A DNA stretch of 64,000 nt, from positions 1-64,000 of the forward strand of contig JADCRB010000031.1 in NCBI GenBank assembly GCA_021464245.1, read 5' to 3'. Below the pieces are notes generated by a model, which ran no database searches, was not told where the DNA came from, and saw only the letters and a program-made list of their open reading frames with translations. The first letter of the stretch is position 1. Each line of letters starts with the position of its first letter. Made by a program: the position numbers and the translations under genes. Source of the stretch: Carallia brachiata (lineage: Eukaryota; Streptophyta; Magnoliopsida; Malpighiales; Rhizophoraceae). Shown piece after piece: positions 34,501 through 47,836 of the stretch.

Positions 34501-37500
34501 CTGACTGGATTTAGTGTAAGTTCCCATGCATTCAAACAAATTTCTCCAATATAGCAGGGAAACTAATTCAAACTGCACTTTGATTGGTAATTGAGCAGAA
34601 AAACTTGCTAACCCCAAATGATGGAGGGAAGCCAATGACGGAACACATCCACTTCTTAGGAATCCAGAGAGGAAAAGTAATGAGATGGAAGAAAAATTAA
34701 AGAACAAAAAGATACAAGTAAACAAAAACGGTATTTCTCAGATTCCAATAAAATAAGCAAAAATTCCAAAGGAAATGATGCCATCATTGTTACCTGCATA
34801 GCGCCAGAAAGTGATCCATTGAACGAGCAAGCAGCATTTCTCATCTATAATTACATTTCCAGAAAGCCTATCAAACATGTTGAATAGTCATAGAAGAGAT
34901 TTATCCCTCACTAACTAATCACCTGCACTGATTTATCACAAGAGATGGTAGAAAGCAGAGCAAAACAGGAATAAGGAAAAAGAAGACTGCAAATTGGCAA
35001 GCATGATTGAAGCAAACAAGGAGAAGTTTGGCATGGAATACCTCCAGCATATCATGCTGGCCGTTGGTTGCCAACTCCTGCAAATGCTTGAATGCCTTGA
35101 GCAAGCCTTTTGGCCTCCACGTGGACTACTATCAATAGATATCCTCCACCAATTTTACAAGTTGTCACTGCTATTTGGTGCTTGCTGAACATAATGTTAC
35201 TTTTGACATTGAATTTGCAGAACAGTGAAGTCTGCAAAAGTGACTAGGTAGCTCAAAATGGTGATATTGATCTCAATGCAGTGCAAGTGGGAAAATGTAA
35301 GAGAGAGAGAGAGAGAGGCAAGCACAAAAAATTACAGGCGTAAACATGGTTGGAAAATGGGCATCGGGTAAAACTTTGAGGCAGGAAGATTATGGATCCT
35401 GTGTTTGTGCCTCGTATTGGGGCAGAAATGCTAAGGGCTTTTGGGCAGTGGATATTGAGGTTGTAGAGTTCCAAATTAAGGTAGGACTGGGACCATGTTA
35501 GACTCGCAACTACTGGCTGATAGATATCGAATAATTTATTAACAAAGAAACAATTAATTATAAGCACAACAAATACAAATTACCGCGAATTTATGCTTTT
35601 GCTGACTAAAGATTGATTTTATGTCCTCTATATGCAAATCAGGTATAAAATCCACCATAAGCAATCCTGCATTCAAGTGATATCAAGTTATGAAAGAAAA
35701 TGGAAGGGCAAAATAACACTAAACATCACTAAATCAAACTTCACCTTTGTATCCTGAACTTTGCAGATCTCGAGTTCCCCCAAGCAGATAGCCAGAGAAT
35801 AACTGGCCCCATTGAGTCCCCAGTGTGTTATCAACATGGGCAACCTAATAGAAAAGTTTCAATCCAGCTCAGACTATCATATAAATTTACACCATGGAGG
35901 CAAGAAAAAGGCACCTGAGTAAGGTGTGGTGTATTTATTTGGACATTTTCTAATTTTCAGCCTTGCTTCAGCCTTAGGAAATGTATAACCTGACAAGTAA
36001 AAAAAAAAAAAACACTTTTAAAGTTTAGCATGCAGACATAATGGTTGAAATTGCAAATGTTTCAGCCATAGGCAAATTGGTATAGTTTAAAAACAAGCAC
36101 AAAGCCAACATAGTGGTAACAGAAAGCCCATTTTGTCCCATCACTTAAAGCAACAGTTGCAAATATAACTGCAAGCAAAAAATAATTAGAAGAAGAAGGG
36201 TTTGCTAACTATTAGACAGTAGTTTGGAGAAGCCTTTAACGTCATTGGAAAGCATCACCCCTGCCAACTCTCCGAGCAATAAATCAGCAGTCTTATAAGT
36301 AAAATAAGCTTGGTACTGGATCAATAATCAAATAGCCAAGCTGAGTTGCCAGACTATAGCCCTGAGAAGAGATAACAAACTATGTCAGGAAATATAATCA
36401 CATTTCATGCACCATTATGCTAGTGGACAGTTCATTCATCAACCTGCCAGTTACTTCCACTTGAAATCACCAAATAATCGGCTGCCAAATATTCAGAGGG
36501 ATCAACTTTGTATTTGTCAACCTCAAGTAGAGACTTTCCAGCAGCACCAAGAGATGCTTTTCTTGCTGCTTTTCCTGTCTGCAGAGAACCTAGGGGAACT
36601 AGAAATTTAATTTATGTTTCCAATAGAAACAAGGCTGCTGCTTATGAGTAAAGAATAGTAATTACAATTGCGGGATCAGAAATTAAACTGGCCATTCATC
36701 ATATTAATATATTCACAAGACAACTCATATAATTTAAATCTGACACTGAACTGGGTACAACAGAGAAATTGTACTTCTCTCATAGGAGAAAGTTAGAGTG
36801 TTGAGCATAGTTTCAAAGACATTACTCATATAATTTGATATCAAATGATAAAAACCCAGCCATTCAAAGTAGACGAAAGCATACCTCCTTTTTGACTTGC
36901 CCCTGTTAGAAGACCATCAATTACTGAAGATGAACTGTTTCTGACTGAAAACACTCTCCCATCATCCTCAATCTATAATATGTATGCACAAATAGCACAT
37001 GAAGAATAAGACAATAAAAGATAATAAAAGTAGCATGAAACAAAACCTTTTGCTCCACTACACAATTGGAAACAAACCCCAATCAAACCTCAAATTCCAG
37101 AAAAAGGTACAAAAGATGCTATATGTAAGTAGCATTAAGTCAAAAACCTCATTTAAATTGTCCGTTGTCATAGAAAGAGCTTGTAAAGAATTCAGCAAGA
37201 TGACTTGGTAAATTTATCTACCAAAAACATTTTCAGGAGATTTTTAGCCTTCAATATATAACTGGAAGGTCAAATTAGTGCCAAGCAATCACCCCATTTG
37301 TTGGATCAGACACAAAAAAAATATCCTTGGTTCTTGAATTCACAACAAGGAAAGCTAGGTTAGTGCCATTGCAGCAAAGTGGAGAAAGGAAAAGTACAGA
37401 AACAAAACAAAACAAAATAATAATGCAGCAGTTAGAAAAGATAAAACAGAAGAGAAGCAATTAAATTTCGTTTAACAGACCTCATTAAATGCCTTTGCAA

Positions 37501-39060
37501 TTGCCTTGATTTTGTGATGTGGTTCTGCCAAGCCAAATGATGCAGAGATCCTTATCAGATTTTACATCCTCTTCCTGAATTTCTTCATGATCGCACTCTT
37601 GCAAAAATTGGTTCATAAATTAAAGTTATCATCTTGGAAACTAAGACATCAAGACAAAAAATTAAGAATAACTAAAATGATAACCAGCCCAATCCAACCA
37701 GCATTTTTGCTCTTGAATTTCAATTACATCAACTAGCACACTTCAAGCATTCACAGGACAGCCTTCCACCAATATTCTCATACAGGTTTTTTTCTAGTTT
37801 AACAAAAACTCAGATATTTTCTTTTCACACAATTCATTTATCACACAATTGTATTAGAGTACCTTTAAGAGAAGGGGCACCACTTTCCCCATCTAGGACC
37901 CAATTTTGCTTTTGAACGAGTCGTTATCCCTGCAGAAGACTACATTAGCAAAACATAAGCTCATGGAAGAATATTGAAAGAATTCTGATTTAGAGCTTAA
38001 CGATACAGATTAGCCTTAGTTGGATTAGTTGGCTACTCCTACTCAAGAATGTTTCCCAATTTGATATGCCACGACGATAAACACCAATTCCAAAGCAAAG
38101 GTTGTCACCTTAAGTTGACAGACTCCAAGAATCTCGCCTCACTCAAACAAGAGGGGAAAAGATGTTTCACCTCAGATATAAAATTGGATTTTCCTATAAA
38201 TCATGAATCAAAGAGAACAAAATTTTATAGAACATCAGTTACAAAAGAATAAAAACTTCTCAGACACAATCCTTTGAAGCCAAGCCTCAAGCAGAAAAAT
38301 GCGTAGCCTATAACCATAGGAGCATAACTGCACAAAACTTTCAATAAATGCAGATGCTCCAAAAAGTTCACCTGCAAAAGTAACCAACTGAATCAAACTA
38401 CAACAGAAAGGCAAAAAAGGAAACAAGTAAAAAGAAAAAATATAAGTGGAAGGTCTGAAAGATGATGGGTGCAGGATGATGTAAACATTTTGAAGGGAAA
38501 CGGTCTACATGAAAGAGATGTTATTCAAGAAATTTGACACCCATGTTTTAAGGTTGTGTTAGAAACGAAGGATATTGGCAATTCATACCTATTATTTTCT
38601 ACAGAGAAAGCATTTATTGGTCATGCAAGAATTTATCCTACAGCCTTCAGTGGCAAAATATTAGAAATCCCAAGGAATTATCCTTTCCCTTTACATCCTT
38701 CAGCTCTTAAGTCATGTCCACATGCAAAAGAACGCCACTTCAGTTATATCTCAGGGATGAAATTCCTTTTTATAATCTGACCAAGCTTGGTCGGGCAAAA
38801 TTTCTTACCTACCAGTGGAAACTTTAAACATGGACAACTACCGAACTGTAAAATAACATCACACTGGACAATTCAGTGTCCTAGTTGGAGGATGCACATG
38901 GACCTGCAATATAAAACGAAGAACATTTATAATTGACTGAATAAAAGCCACATAGATTGGACTATTTTTGTATTAAAATGATCACCTCAGCAGCTGAAAA
39001 GAGTTACCAAAATTCTACCTGTGTCTTCCAGGGGAGATAGTAGACTCACTGAATTCTGAC
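30876..39060 (-). CDS. Unrecognised multi-exon gene or pseudogene (minus strand)
   Basis: I do not recognise the family. Exon-like blocks with AG/GT borders: about 37930-37860 (NWVLDGESGAPSLK), 37597-37481 (FGLAEPHHKIKAIAKAFNE), 36972-36885 (VFSVRNSSSVIDGLLTG), 36578-36444 (KSLLEVDKYKVDPSEYLAAD), 35844-35745 (TQWGQLFSGYLLGGTRDLQ), 35666-35584 (LLMVDFIPDLHIEDIKSIF), 35125-35042 (RPKGLLKAFKHLQELATNG), 34844-34794 (RNAACSFNGSLSGAM); a weaker one ends at 30876. Phases agree across five junctions (36578 to 34794), which is strong evidence of coding ancestry. Against an intact gene: 37597-37481 needs a frameshift, and the 36885/36578 phases disagree unless a micro-exon is missing. Weaker candidates lie near 38371 and 39050. 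It may be a complete gene with assembly errors or a recent pseudogene; both ends are undefined. Confidence 0.5.
32925..34530. repeat. Segmental duplication, copy 2 (itself partly duplicated)
   Basis: Diverged counterpart of 30786-31560, interrupted between about 33520 and 34255. Inside the interruption a further pair is visible: 33545-33740 and 34085-34275 share cagcacacYggY, aaatgggtca, cacttccacca and atcatgc in order. The region therefore grew by at least two duplication steps inside presumed intron DNA. Confidence 0.6.
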
Positions 39061-40849
39061 CCCTCATGACTAATGATTGGCAATGCAAACACCCAGAGAA
39101 GAGTTATCATAAAAAATAAAATAAAATAAAACACTGTACAGGAAACAGGCAAGGAAGTTAAAGTGCTACAGGCAGTGTACATACCCACACCGGCATGCCA
39201 TAATTACAGACTGCAGTAGAGGTCTAGAGAATCATCAGATGTCTAATAGGCAGAATTACAAGGTAGTTGATACGTGTAAGTTTAAATTATAATACTTGAA
39301 ATTAAATTTCCAAACATTACCTGATGAAGAATATCTATAAGCAATAAAAGTTAGCACATTATGAGGTTGAAAAAATCTTCGATTTCCAACTTTCATGTTA
39401 TCAATGCGGGCCATTCAACTTGTCGGTTGTAAGATTTTCATCTTCCCTGGTAGAAAATGTACACTTCAGAAAACAAAATAACTATGCTCATGTACACATG
39501 CCAACTTTCCTGATGACAAATGCTCAAGAACTCCATGGCTGATCTCTAGAACATTTTGAGGGTTGTAAGAATGGTTTAAAAAAGAGAAAACTATCAAGAT
39601 GCTAAGGAAATATCGTGTCGTGTACCACAGAGGTGAACTTGTAATAACTGTATACTTAGGACACGAAGGTCATGGATTGACATAAAAACAGGTGAAGNTT
39701 TGGGTGGAGAAGAAGAAGACAACAGGTTCAGCGAGAAGAAGAAGAAGAAGATGGGCAAGAAGAGGAATATGACGACCTAGCTATCAGCTGAGAAGAAGAA
39801 AACCTACCACAACTCTATTTTTTAATTCTGAGAATTTTTATTTTCAAAGTAATTTAATTGAATTTCTTTCTGAAAATATTTTTTTTATAAAAATATAAAG
39901 GTTGACTTCAAAAAAGTTTTAAATTACCTTTACAACAGGCAACAGGTAATTTATTGAGTGAGTATATTATACTCATCTAATTTATGAGTACAAATAGCAT
40001 GCACCTAAAACTTATGCGTCTTTTTTAGAAATTTCGAAGTGAATCTTGGGAAGATGTGTGACAATCATCTCTCTTTAATTAATTTTGAATAATTTATTTG
40101 TGTGAAAATCATTGCTTTTGGAAACAAATTAAAAATTTATACATTTTCATTTACACTATTTATCCTAACAAATTGCCTTTTATAGAACAATTTAATGATT
40201 AAAACTTATACATCGTTTCTAGAAGTTTTAGAGTCGAATATTGGAAAGAGGTGTCAGATTTATAAAAATGAAAATAATTAATCTTATTGTGTAATTCATA
40301 AACTAATAGGTCTCTTAACAAAAAATAAGAAAAGAAAAGATAGAGCAAACTATCATGGTTTAATTTTCTTTCAAGTTTGCGGGCAACTTGAGAGGACTTA
40401 TAGATCGATCAACTATTATTTGATTTTTGGACTGAGATCGCAAGGAGATAATTTCTCCTGAATTCCTAATACTTTGTACCGCAATTAGAAAAACATGATG
40501 ATAATAACGTTGTGTAATCCGTGGTTGAGAATTTTCAGTTTTTGTTTTCTACGCCGAGTGCTTCACCGGGGAGAGAAGATGGCCTGGCAGGTATATACAT
40601 AATGGAGGAGTGAAAGCAGCTCCACCATCTATCAGCTCTATAACAAGTTAGAGGTGGCAAATAGATCAGATTCAGGTCGAGTTGTATTGGGTTAATTAAA
40701 TTCTAAATATTTTAGATTTTAAATATATTGCACAACTGATACATTGGATTTTGAATCAATTAGATTTTGTATATATGGAGTTTGAGAGTTTGAGTTATTT
40801 AAAATTTGATTCCTTTCAATTTTGGGTATATTAGGTATCAGAAATACTA
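39061..40849. other. No gene seen; ambiguous base at 39698
   Basis: Contains one n (39698) beside a gaagaag microsatellite (39706-39755), probably a low-quality or joined position. The rest is AT-rich without a recognisable frame. Confidence 0.5.
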
Positions 40850-43290
40850 ATTTTAAATATTTTAAGTTGTAGGTTCGAGTTATTCGGCTTTTGGGACAAT
40901 CAATTTTGAGTCAATTGGATTTTGGATTATTTAGATTTTTTGGATTTTTGAGTTATTAATTTTTTTTGTTAATACTATTTAAATTGAATCGATTTTTGAA
41001 CTAATCAAGTCAATTATTGAGGGTCATATCAATTTTTCATACCTTTAATAATTAAATTGGGCCTAAGAAACTGCCCAATTACCTCATCAACTGACCCTAA
41101 AATGTATGGGTTTGAGACAAAGTTTTAAAATTTTGGTTTCGGCCTATCTAATGAACTCAGCCCGACATATTCAAACGTTTGAGTCAGCCCAAAATACCAT
41201 GGCCGAAGCATTGGACGGGTCTGATAGCATCACATACATCTGAATTTTAAGTTTAAAACCATGCTCTCATGTTTATTTTGTGCCACTGGCCGATAGAAAT
41301 GGAAGCTAGAATCGATAGTCCACCAATGCGCCTGCTAGTGTATAAGTTAATAAATAATGGAGAATTCTCACAGAAGACTGCGGTCTAGTAACAAGGAGAG
41401 TTTTTTTATTTTCGTCTAAAGTATTTAGTAAAATTAAATATATATCTTAGACATACAAAATTGTAGGAGTAACTGAATTACTTTTGTTTAAATAGTATAA
41501 AATTTGCCCATCTATAAATTTAGCTTGTACCTTAACCTATGGTATAGTGTGAAGATACAATCTTTTTTAATAGGATTGAGTAGTATTATCCTTATTTTTC
41601 TATTTTTTATACCAAAAAATAAACATAAAAATAGAAAGTTAATATTAAAAAGATTAAATTGACATATTTTACAGTCTTATCATCTACGTCTTCAATCCCA
41701 TACTTATGGCAAAACATAGATAGGGGCCGAATAGCATAACATGAATTACAAATTCTTTGTTCCCACCAGAATTTGGAATTACTAGAGGAGAATACATTTT
41801 TATGTGTCTAGTGAATGTGCTAATTGATCAATTTTCCAATACTCTTAAACTTATAAAGAAATACACTTGTCCTTTTAAACTGTCATCTCCAATTGTAGAA
41901 TGAGTGATCATTTTTCTTTATCATTATGAGATTTTGAACTTGACCTCCAATTAATTTAGATTATTATATTGAAAAATTGTCCTCTGGTGGACTACTGGGA
42001 TGTTAGAATTTGTGCTGTGAAATTAAAGGCCCAATTTCCGATATCATTTTCACTTGATGAAATGAGCTTTAACACAATGAACCTTCTAAACAAACATTAA
42101 ATAATAATGCTTCTAATAATTCTATCTTTGCTTATTAGAAGATCTATTAGACTATAAATTATATAATAAGAGTAATTCTCTCCATCTCGATAGATCTCAC
42201 ACCTTCTCACTAAGATTAAAACTTACCTCACCAACTGATCCTCAAATGTATGTGTTTGAGACAAAGTTTTATAATTTTGATCCTCAAACAACTCTTGAGA
42301 CAAAGTTTTATAATTTTGATTTCAGCCGGTTTAATACTGAGATCAAACTCAGCCCGATATGGTCAAACGATTGAGTCAGGCCGAAATACCCTGGCCCAGG
42401 CATTGGACAAGTCTAATAACATCAAATAATCTGAATTTTAAGTTTTTTTTGTTTTTTGGAAAAATCTGAATTTTAGGTTAAGATCACGGTCTTATGTTTA
42501 TTTGTGCCCCCTTACAGATAAAAATGGATGCTATAATCGACAGTCCACAATGCGTCTGTTAGTGTGTCAGTTAGCAAATAATGGTGGTGTTGTAATAAGG
42601 AGAGTTTATTTTTTAGGCAAGAACTTAAGTTGATTTTTTGTTAATGTATTTAGTAAAACTAAGCGTATATCGTAGATATACAAAATTTTAGGAGTGGTTA
42701 GATTACCATTGTTTACGTATCATGAAGTTGGCTCATCTGTAAATTTAACTTGTGGCTCAACTTACTGTGTAGTGTGAAGACGCAATCTTTTTTAATAGGA
42801 CTGTGTAATAACGACTCTGTTTTTCATATCAAAATAGAAAAATAATAATGGAATATTAATATCCAAAAGATTAAATTGACATACTTTAAAGTCTTATTAT
42901 CAATCTCTACAATCCCAGATATACTTGAAGCAAAACATAGCTAAGAGCTGAATAGCATAACATGGATTACACAACTCTATTCCCTCCAGAATTTGAAATT
43001 AATAGGGGAGAAGACATTTTATGCGTTTAGGGAATGTGCTAATTGATCAACTTTTCAATGTTCTAGAGTCTAAACTTACAAAGAATTACTTATTTTTGGT
43101 TCATTACTAATTTTTTAAATATTTTAAGTTCTAAGTTCGAGTTATTTGGCTTTTGAGACAATCAATTTCAAGTCAATTGGGTTTTAGGTTATTTAGATTT
43201 TTGGAGTTTCAAGTTATTAATTTTTTTTAATACTAGTTAAATTGAATTGACTTTTAAACTAGTCAAGTTGATCATTTGGGCCACATAGTC

Positions 43291-43321
<31 letters not shown>

Positions 43322-44660
43322 GTCACCTAGCCCTCTAATAATTTAATTAGGCCTGCCCACTTACCTCTGGAACTGATCCTAATATGTTTGGGTTTGAGAC
43401 AAAGTTTTAAATTTTTGGTTTCGGCCTGTCTAACCGGGTTGAATATTTGGATTGAACGCCCCGATATAGTCAAACGTTTGAGTCAGTCCAAAATGCGATG
43501 GCCCAACCATTGAACGGGTCTAATTGCATCACATAATCTGAATTTTAAGTTAAAATCTTGCTCTCATGTTCATTTCGTGCCATTTACCGACGATAATGGA
43601 AGCTAGAATCGATGGTCCGCCAATGCGTCCGTTAGTGTATGGGTTAGTCAATAATGGAGAATTAGCACGGGACATTGTGGTCTAGTAATAAGGAGAGCCT
43701 TTTTTTTTTTTTTAAATAGGGGAGAACTTAAGCTATTTTTCTATTAAAATATTTATTAAGATTAAATATATAGATAGACATATAAAGTTATGAGAGTGGC
43801 TAAATTATCTTTGTTTAAATATCATAAAATTTACTTACTTGTAAATTTAATATATGGCTTAGTTTATTATATGGTATAAAGACGTAATCTTTTTTAATAG
43901 GATTATGTACCGTCAATTCTATTTTTCATAAAAAAAATAAAAAATAATAATGGAAAATTAATATCAAGAGATTAAATTGACATATTTTACAGCCTTATCA
44001 TCAACCTCTTCAATCACCATACTTGTAGCAAAATATGGATAGGGTCTGAGCAGCGTAACATGGATTACACAGTCTCTTTATTCCCTCCATAATTTGTAAT
44101 TACTAGGGGAGAAGACATTAACGTGTTTAGGGAATGTGCTAATTAAACAACTTTCCAATGCTCTAACTTACAAAGAAATATGCTTGCACTTTTAAAGTGT
44201 CATCTCCAATTACAGAATAAGGTTATTTTTCTTAATCATTATGGGATCTGAATCTTTCTTTTTTTAAATAACAAAAAATCACTTTGCATATATGATAATT
44301 AACAGAACTTGAGTCGGAGGCTAGCTTTTACTATTCTACGGTCCCTATTCAATTTCCTCTAAAGGGAAGACCCATCATCAAAGTACTATTGAGTTTAAAT
44401 GAATTTCCCTCAAACCCAACCACGGTATTAACAAGTCTGAAATCAAATGTCGTATTCAATCTTTCGCCGCGTCATTATGCGGATACCTAACTTCAAATTG
44501 TAGGGGAGAACACAAACGCAAAAACTCGAATTCAGATTAACGCTGAGGGAGGTACGTCAGAACACTATTAGGCTACCACCTCCAGTAATTATGAAATCTA
44601 CACTTGATATCCAATTAATTTAAATTTTTATATTGACAAATTGTCTACTAATAGATATCT
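40850..44660. repeat. Three-copy tandem array, unit about 1.14 kb
   Basis: The anchor string gggtttgagacaaagttt recurs near 41107, 42251 and 43388, about 1140 bp apart. Downstream each copy repeats gtcaaacgWttgagtcag, cattggaYRRgtctaa, aatgcgYctg/cgttagtgt, aatcttttttaatagga, attaaattgacat and gggaatgtgctaatt in order. The outer copies also share tgagttattYggcttttg and the end ccaattaatttaRatt. Identity looks roughly 75-85 percent. No coding capacity; the origin is unknown. Confidence 0.8.
44250..44587 (-). mobile_element. SINE inserted in the third array copy
   Basis: The insertion is absent from copy 1 of the array, where attatgagatt is continuous. Here attatgggatct (44238-44249) and attatgaaatct (44588-44599) flank 338 bp of unrelated sequence. 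On the minus strand it begins with an A-box-like tggtagcctaatag and, about 35 bp on, a B-box-like gaattcgag; it ends in an A-rich tail (aaaaaaagaaaga). This fits a tRNA-derived SINE with target duplications. Confidence 0.65.
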
Positions 44661-44684
44661 TAACCCAAAATTTTAACTACTAAG

Positions 44685-45905
44685 TGTTGATCATGTATTC
44701 TTTTATTTTGATGAAGCCAACAACTCCTTTTAATTATCATTGACTTAATTGTTTTTGTGTGCAAGGAATTCCCTTTTGATGTCCCACTTCGGTGCATCCA
44801 TAATTGGAGCTGTACAATTCTATTTAATTATTAAATTTGTCATATGGATCTTACGGTCACACGCCAATCTCACCACCATGTGTGACCTTAAGGAATCCAT
44901 GCAGAATTCTTATGCCATTTATTGAAGAACATGTGCTGAGTATGCAAATTTGGAAGGCCAACTAGCCAGGGAGTGTGCTAACCACGGATTTGAGAGTGTC
45001 ATCCTAAGCTAACCATGAGAACTTTCATTTATTTCATCAACCAACGTGGAACTTCCCTTGTGTGCATGTGCCAACCTTGCAAATTTCCTTATGGGATTTA
45101 ATTGGTCCAATCAGCAGAAGATAAATCTCTTTAAAACATATTGAAGACTTTCCTCAATTATGAAGAAGCAGCAACATGCCAGCCGGGTGATTTGTGCTAA
45201 TTGATTCTAGCCTATTCAATTGATTCTTGCCATAGAAGTGCACCAACGGCTCCTCACCTTGCACCTATAAATAGGTGTACTATTGTTCATGGAAAGGTAT
45301 TCACCGAAAGAAGAAAAAGGCTTTATTGAGTTATATAGTGTGTGATGCTCTTGAAATTTGTGCATAAATAGTTGTTTAGAGAGAAAGAAAAAGTGATTGA
45401 GTGAGAGATCTAATTTTTTGTGAGTGTGTGAAGTTATAATAGAAAAGAAAAATAAGAGTAAGAGGGGTCTTGCTCATGTGCGTTGTAAAAAAAAAAAAAG
45501 GTCGTGGACCTTGCAGTGTAATTGTTCTCCTCCCGGTTGGGGAGTTCAATAGTGAATTGAAAAATTCTCAAGGCGAAAGGCCTTGGGGAGAAGACGTAGG
45601 AACAGATGTTCCGAACCTCTATAAATCGCTGCGTCTCGCTAATTTTTATTTCTGTTATTACGCACACATCACACAATTTTGTTAATCTTATTTCCTACTC
45701 ATACTATCAGCTCTACTTCGCTTTTTATCTATACTCTCATATTAATTGCCCATAGTCATTTTATTTTCTTATTATACTCGGTTTAAATTTTATTTACCTA
45801 TTGAATCATACTTTATTATCGTATTTATTTTGCCTGCTATTTTCTATATTTAATTTTTCGACTACCCAATTCACCTCCCCTCTTGGGTACCTTTTAGGAC
45901 CAACA
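44685..45905 (+). repeat. 5' LTR of the Sirevirus element, 1221 bp
   Basis: Starts tgttgatcatg and ends gaccaaca (TG...CA). A TATA box (ctataaata, about 45265-45273) precedes the expected transcript start. Its first 460 bp reappear at 52626. Confidence 0.9.
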
Positions 45906-45907
45906 TT

Positions 45908-45919
45908 TGGTATCAGAGC
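45908..45919 (+). promoter_or_regulatory. Primer binding site (initiator tRNA-Met type)
   Basis: tggtatcagagc, two bases after the 5' LTR, is the classic plant Copia site complementary to the 3' end of initiator tRNA-Met. Confidence 0.92.
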
Positions 45920-45960
45920 TCGGTCTCTGAATTATCGGTTTTACCACCAAGAGTCGATCC

Positions 45961-47807
45961 ATGACTTCCCTTCAACCCATGTGTCACCCCAAGGGTGCCA
46001 ATCCTCTTAGACCTCCCATTTTCGATGGCACCAATTTCAGTTATTGGAAAAACAAAATGACCATGTATCTTCAAAGTTATGACCCTACTGTTTGGCCAGT
46101 CATTTCACAAGGTCCTAGAAGAATTACTAAAACTGAAAATGGAGTCATTGTTGACAAACCCGAAAGTGAGTACACACCTGAAGAAGCCAAAAATCTGTAC
46201 ACAAATTCAAAAGCCAAATACTTGCTCTATTGTGCCTTGACTCCCGAGGAATATAGTTGTATCTCTTCTTGTCAATCAGTAAAAGAAATATGGGATACTC
46301 TTATTGTGACGTATGAGGGCACCACTCGAGTTAAGGACAGTAAGATTAATATTCTGATGCGTGAATATGAATTATTTGAAATGAGTAATGATGAAAATAT
46401 TACTGACATGTATTCCAGATTTACTAAAATTGTTAATTCTTTGAGGAATCTTGGAAGAAACTTTGATAATGCAGAGCTCGTCAAAAAATTGTTAAGATCC
46501 CTTCCAGAGTCATGGGATACAAAAGTTGTTGCAATCTCAGAGTCAAAGGATCTAAATACCTTGCAGTTGAACGGGTTAGTGGGTTCACTACTCACCTACG
46601 AGATGACATGCAAAAAGAGAACTATGGAGAAAAGAAAGGCGTCGCGTTCAAATCCTCCATCTCGACTAGAAGAGAAGTCGAGAATGATGATGAAGAGGAC
46701 GATGACGATTGCTCATTCAATAAGCAAGACCAATAAGAGTTCGTAATGCTTGCACGAAAGTTCTAAAAATTTTTGAGAAAGAAAAAACAATTTGGTCAAA
46801 AGCCACTCAAGCGTTCGCCCGAACGTGATAGTCAAAAGAAGGAAATTGTCTGTTACGAATGTAACAAACCTGGACATATTGCAATTAATTGTCCGAGTAA
46901 GAAAAAGGGAAAGAAGAAGATGACCAAGAAAGCTTACAAAGCTACTTGGGAGGATTCCAGCTACTCAGACGACGAGTCCTTTGATGACGAAGCCAATTAC
47001 ATGTGCTTCATGGGAAAATATCATGAGGTAAATTCTGACTGTGACTCGTATGATGATAATATGATGAATATGCTTGAATGTATGAATAAAGAAATGTTTA
47101 AACAAGCAGCCAAATTTAGTGATCTCAATGCTCGCTTCAAAGCAATGGAAACTGAGAATGAGATCCTAAAACGTGAAAATGAATCACTTAAAAATGAAAG
47201 TGAAGATTCGCAAAAAGCTCACAATATTGCTTTAAACAAGCTAAAGGAAGAAAATCTTCACCTTAAAAAGGAAAACGAATACCTCCGAATTTCCCTTTTA
47301 AAGTTTGTTAAGGGGAAAGAAAAGCTTGATTCATTGATTGGATATCAAAGGCCACCCAATGATAAAACTGGATTGGGTTTTCAGTCACATAAAAGCCAAA
47401 TCAAGGCTGCTAACATAAATGCACAAGCATCCACTTCTAAAAACAACAATCACGCATTTATGTATGCTCATTCATCACGACGTTATAATAAGCCTCACTG
47501 TTCAATTAAGCAACCATTGTGGCATGATCATTCATCACAAAAAATACCTATTTATGATTCAGCTAGATTATCTTCTTATACATACAGGCCTCATATGCAT
47601 AACTTCATTCGAGCATCTCATGGACATTCATTCTCTCAAGAAAAATATCATGTTCGATGTCATTATTGCGGTGATTTTGGTCATATGATTCATGCTTGTA
47701 ACATTAGAAAAAGCATGTATGGCATGAGGAATTCTTTTAGGAGTGCGAAATGCACTGAAACTAACCCGAAAGGACCCAAACAAATTTGGGTACCTAAAAT
47801 TAGATAA
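45961..47807 (+). pseudogene. Sirevirus gag (capsid/nucleocapsid), frame broken
   Basis: Begins MTSLQPMCHPKG about 40 bp after the primer site. The N-terminal part has the DUF4219/UBN2 signature (DGTNFSYWKNKM, VKEIWDTL, LVKKLLRSLP). Two zinc knuckles follow, CYECNKPGHIAINC and CHYCGDFGHMIHAC, both C-X2-C-X4-H-X4-C, separated by an acidic stretch and a coiled-coil (about 47130-47310). The frame shifts near 46595 and stop codons follow at 46734-46736 and near 46765. Gag forms the particle that packages the element RNA. The 47807 stop, with pol in another frame, may be native to the lineage or another lesion. Confidence 0.88.
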
Positions 47808-47836
47808 ATTTTATGTAGGTACATCTGAAAAGCTGG

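Noticed and set aside
38235..38426. Exon-like block after an AG at 38372
   Set aside because: Two different frames are open and neither can be phased to the next exon with confidence; not counted among the firm exons.
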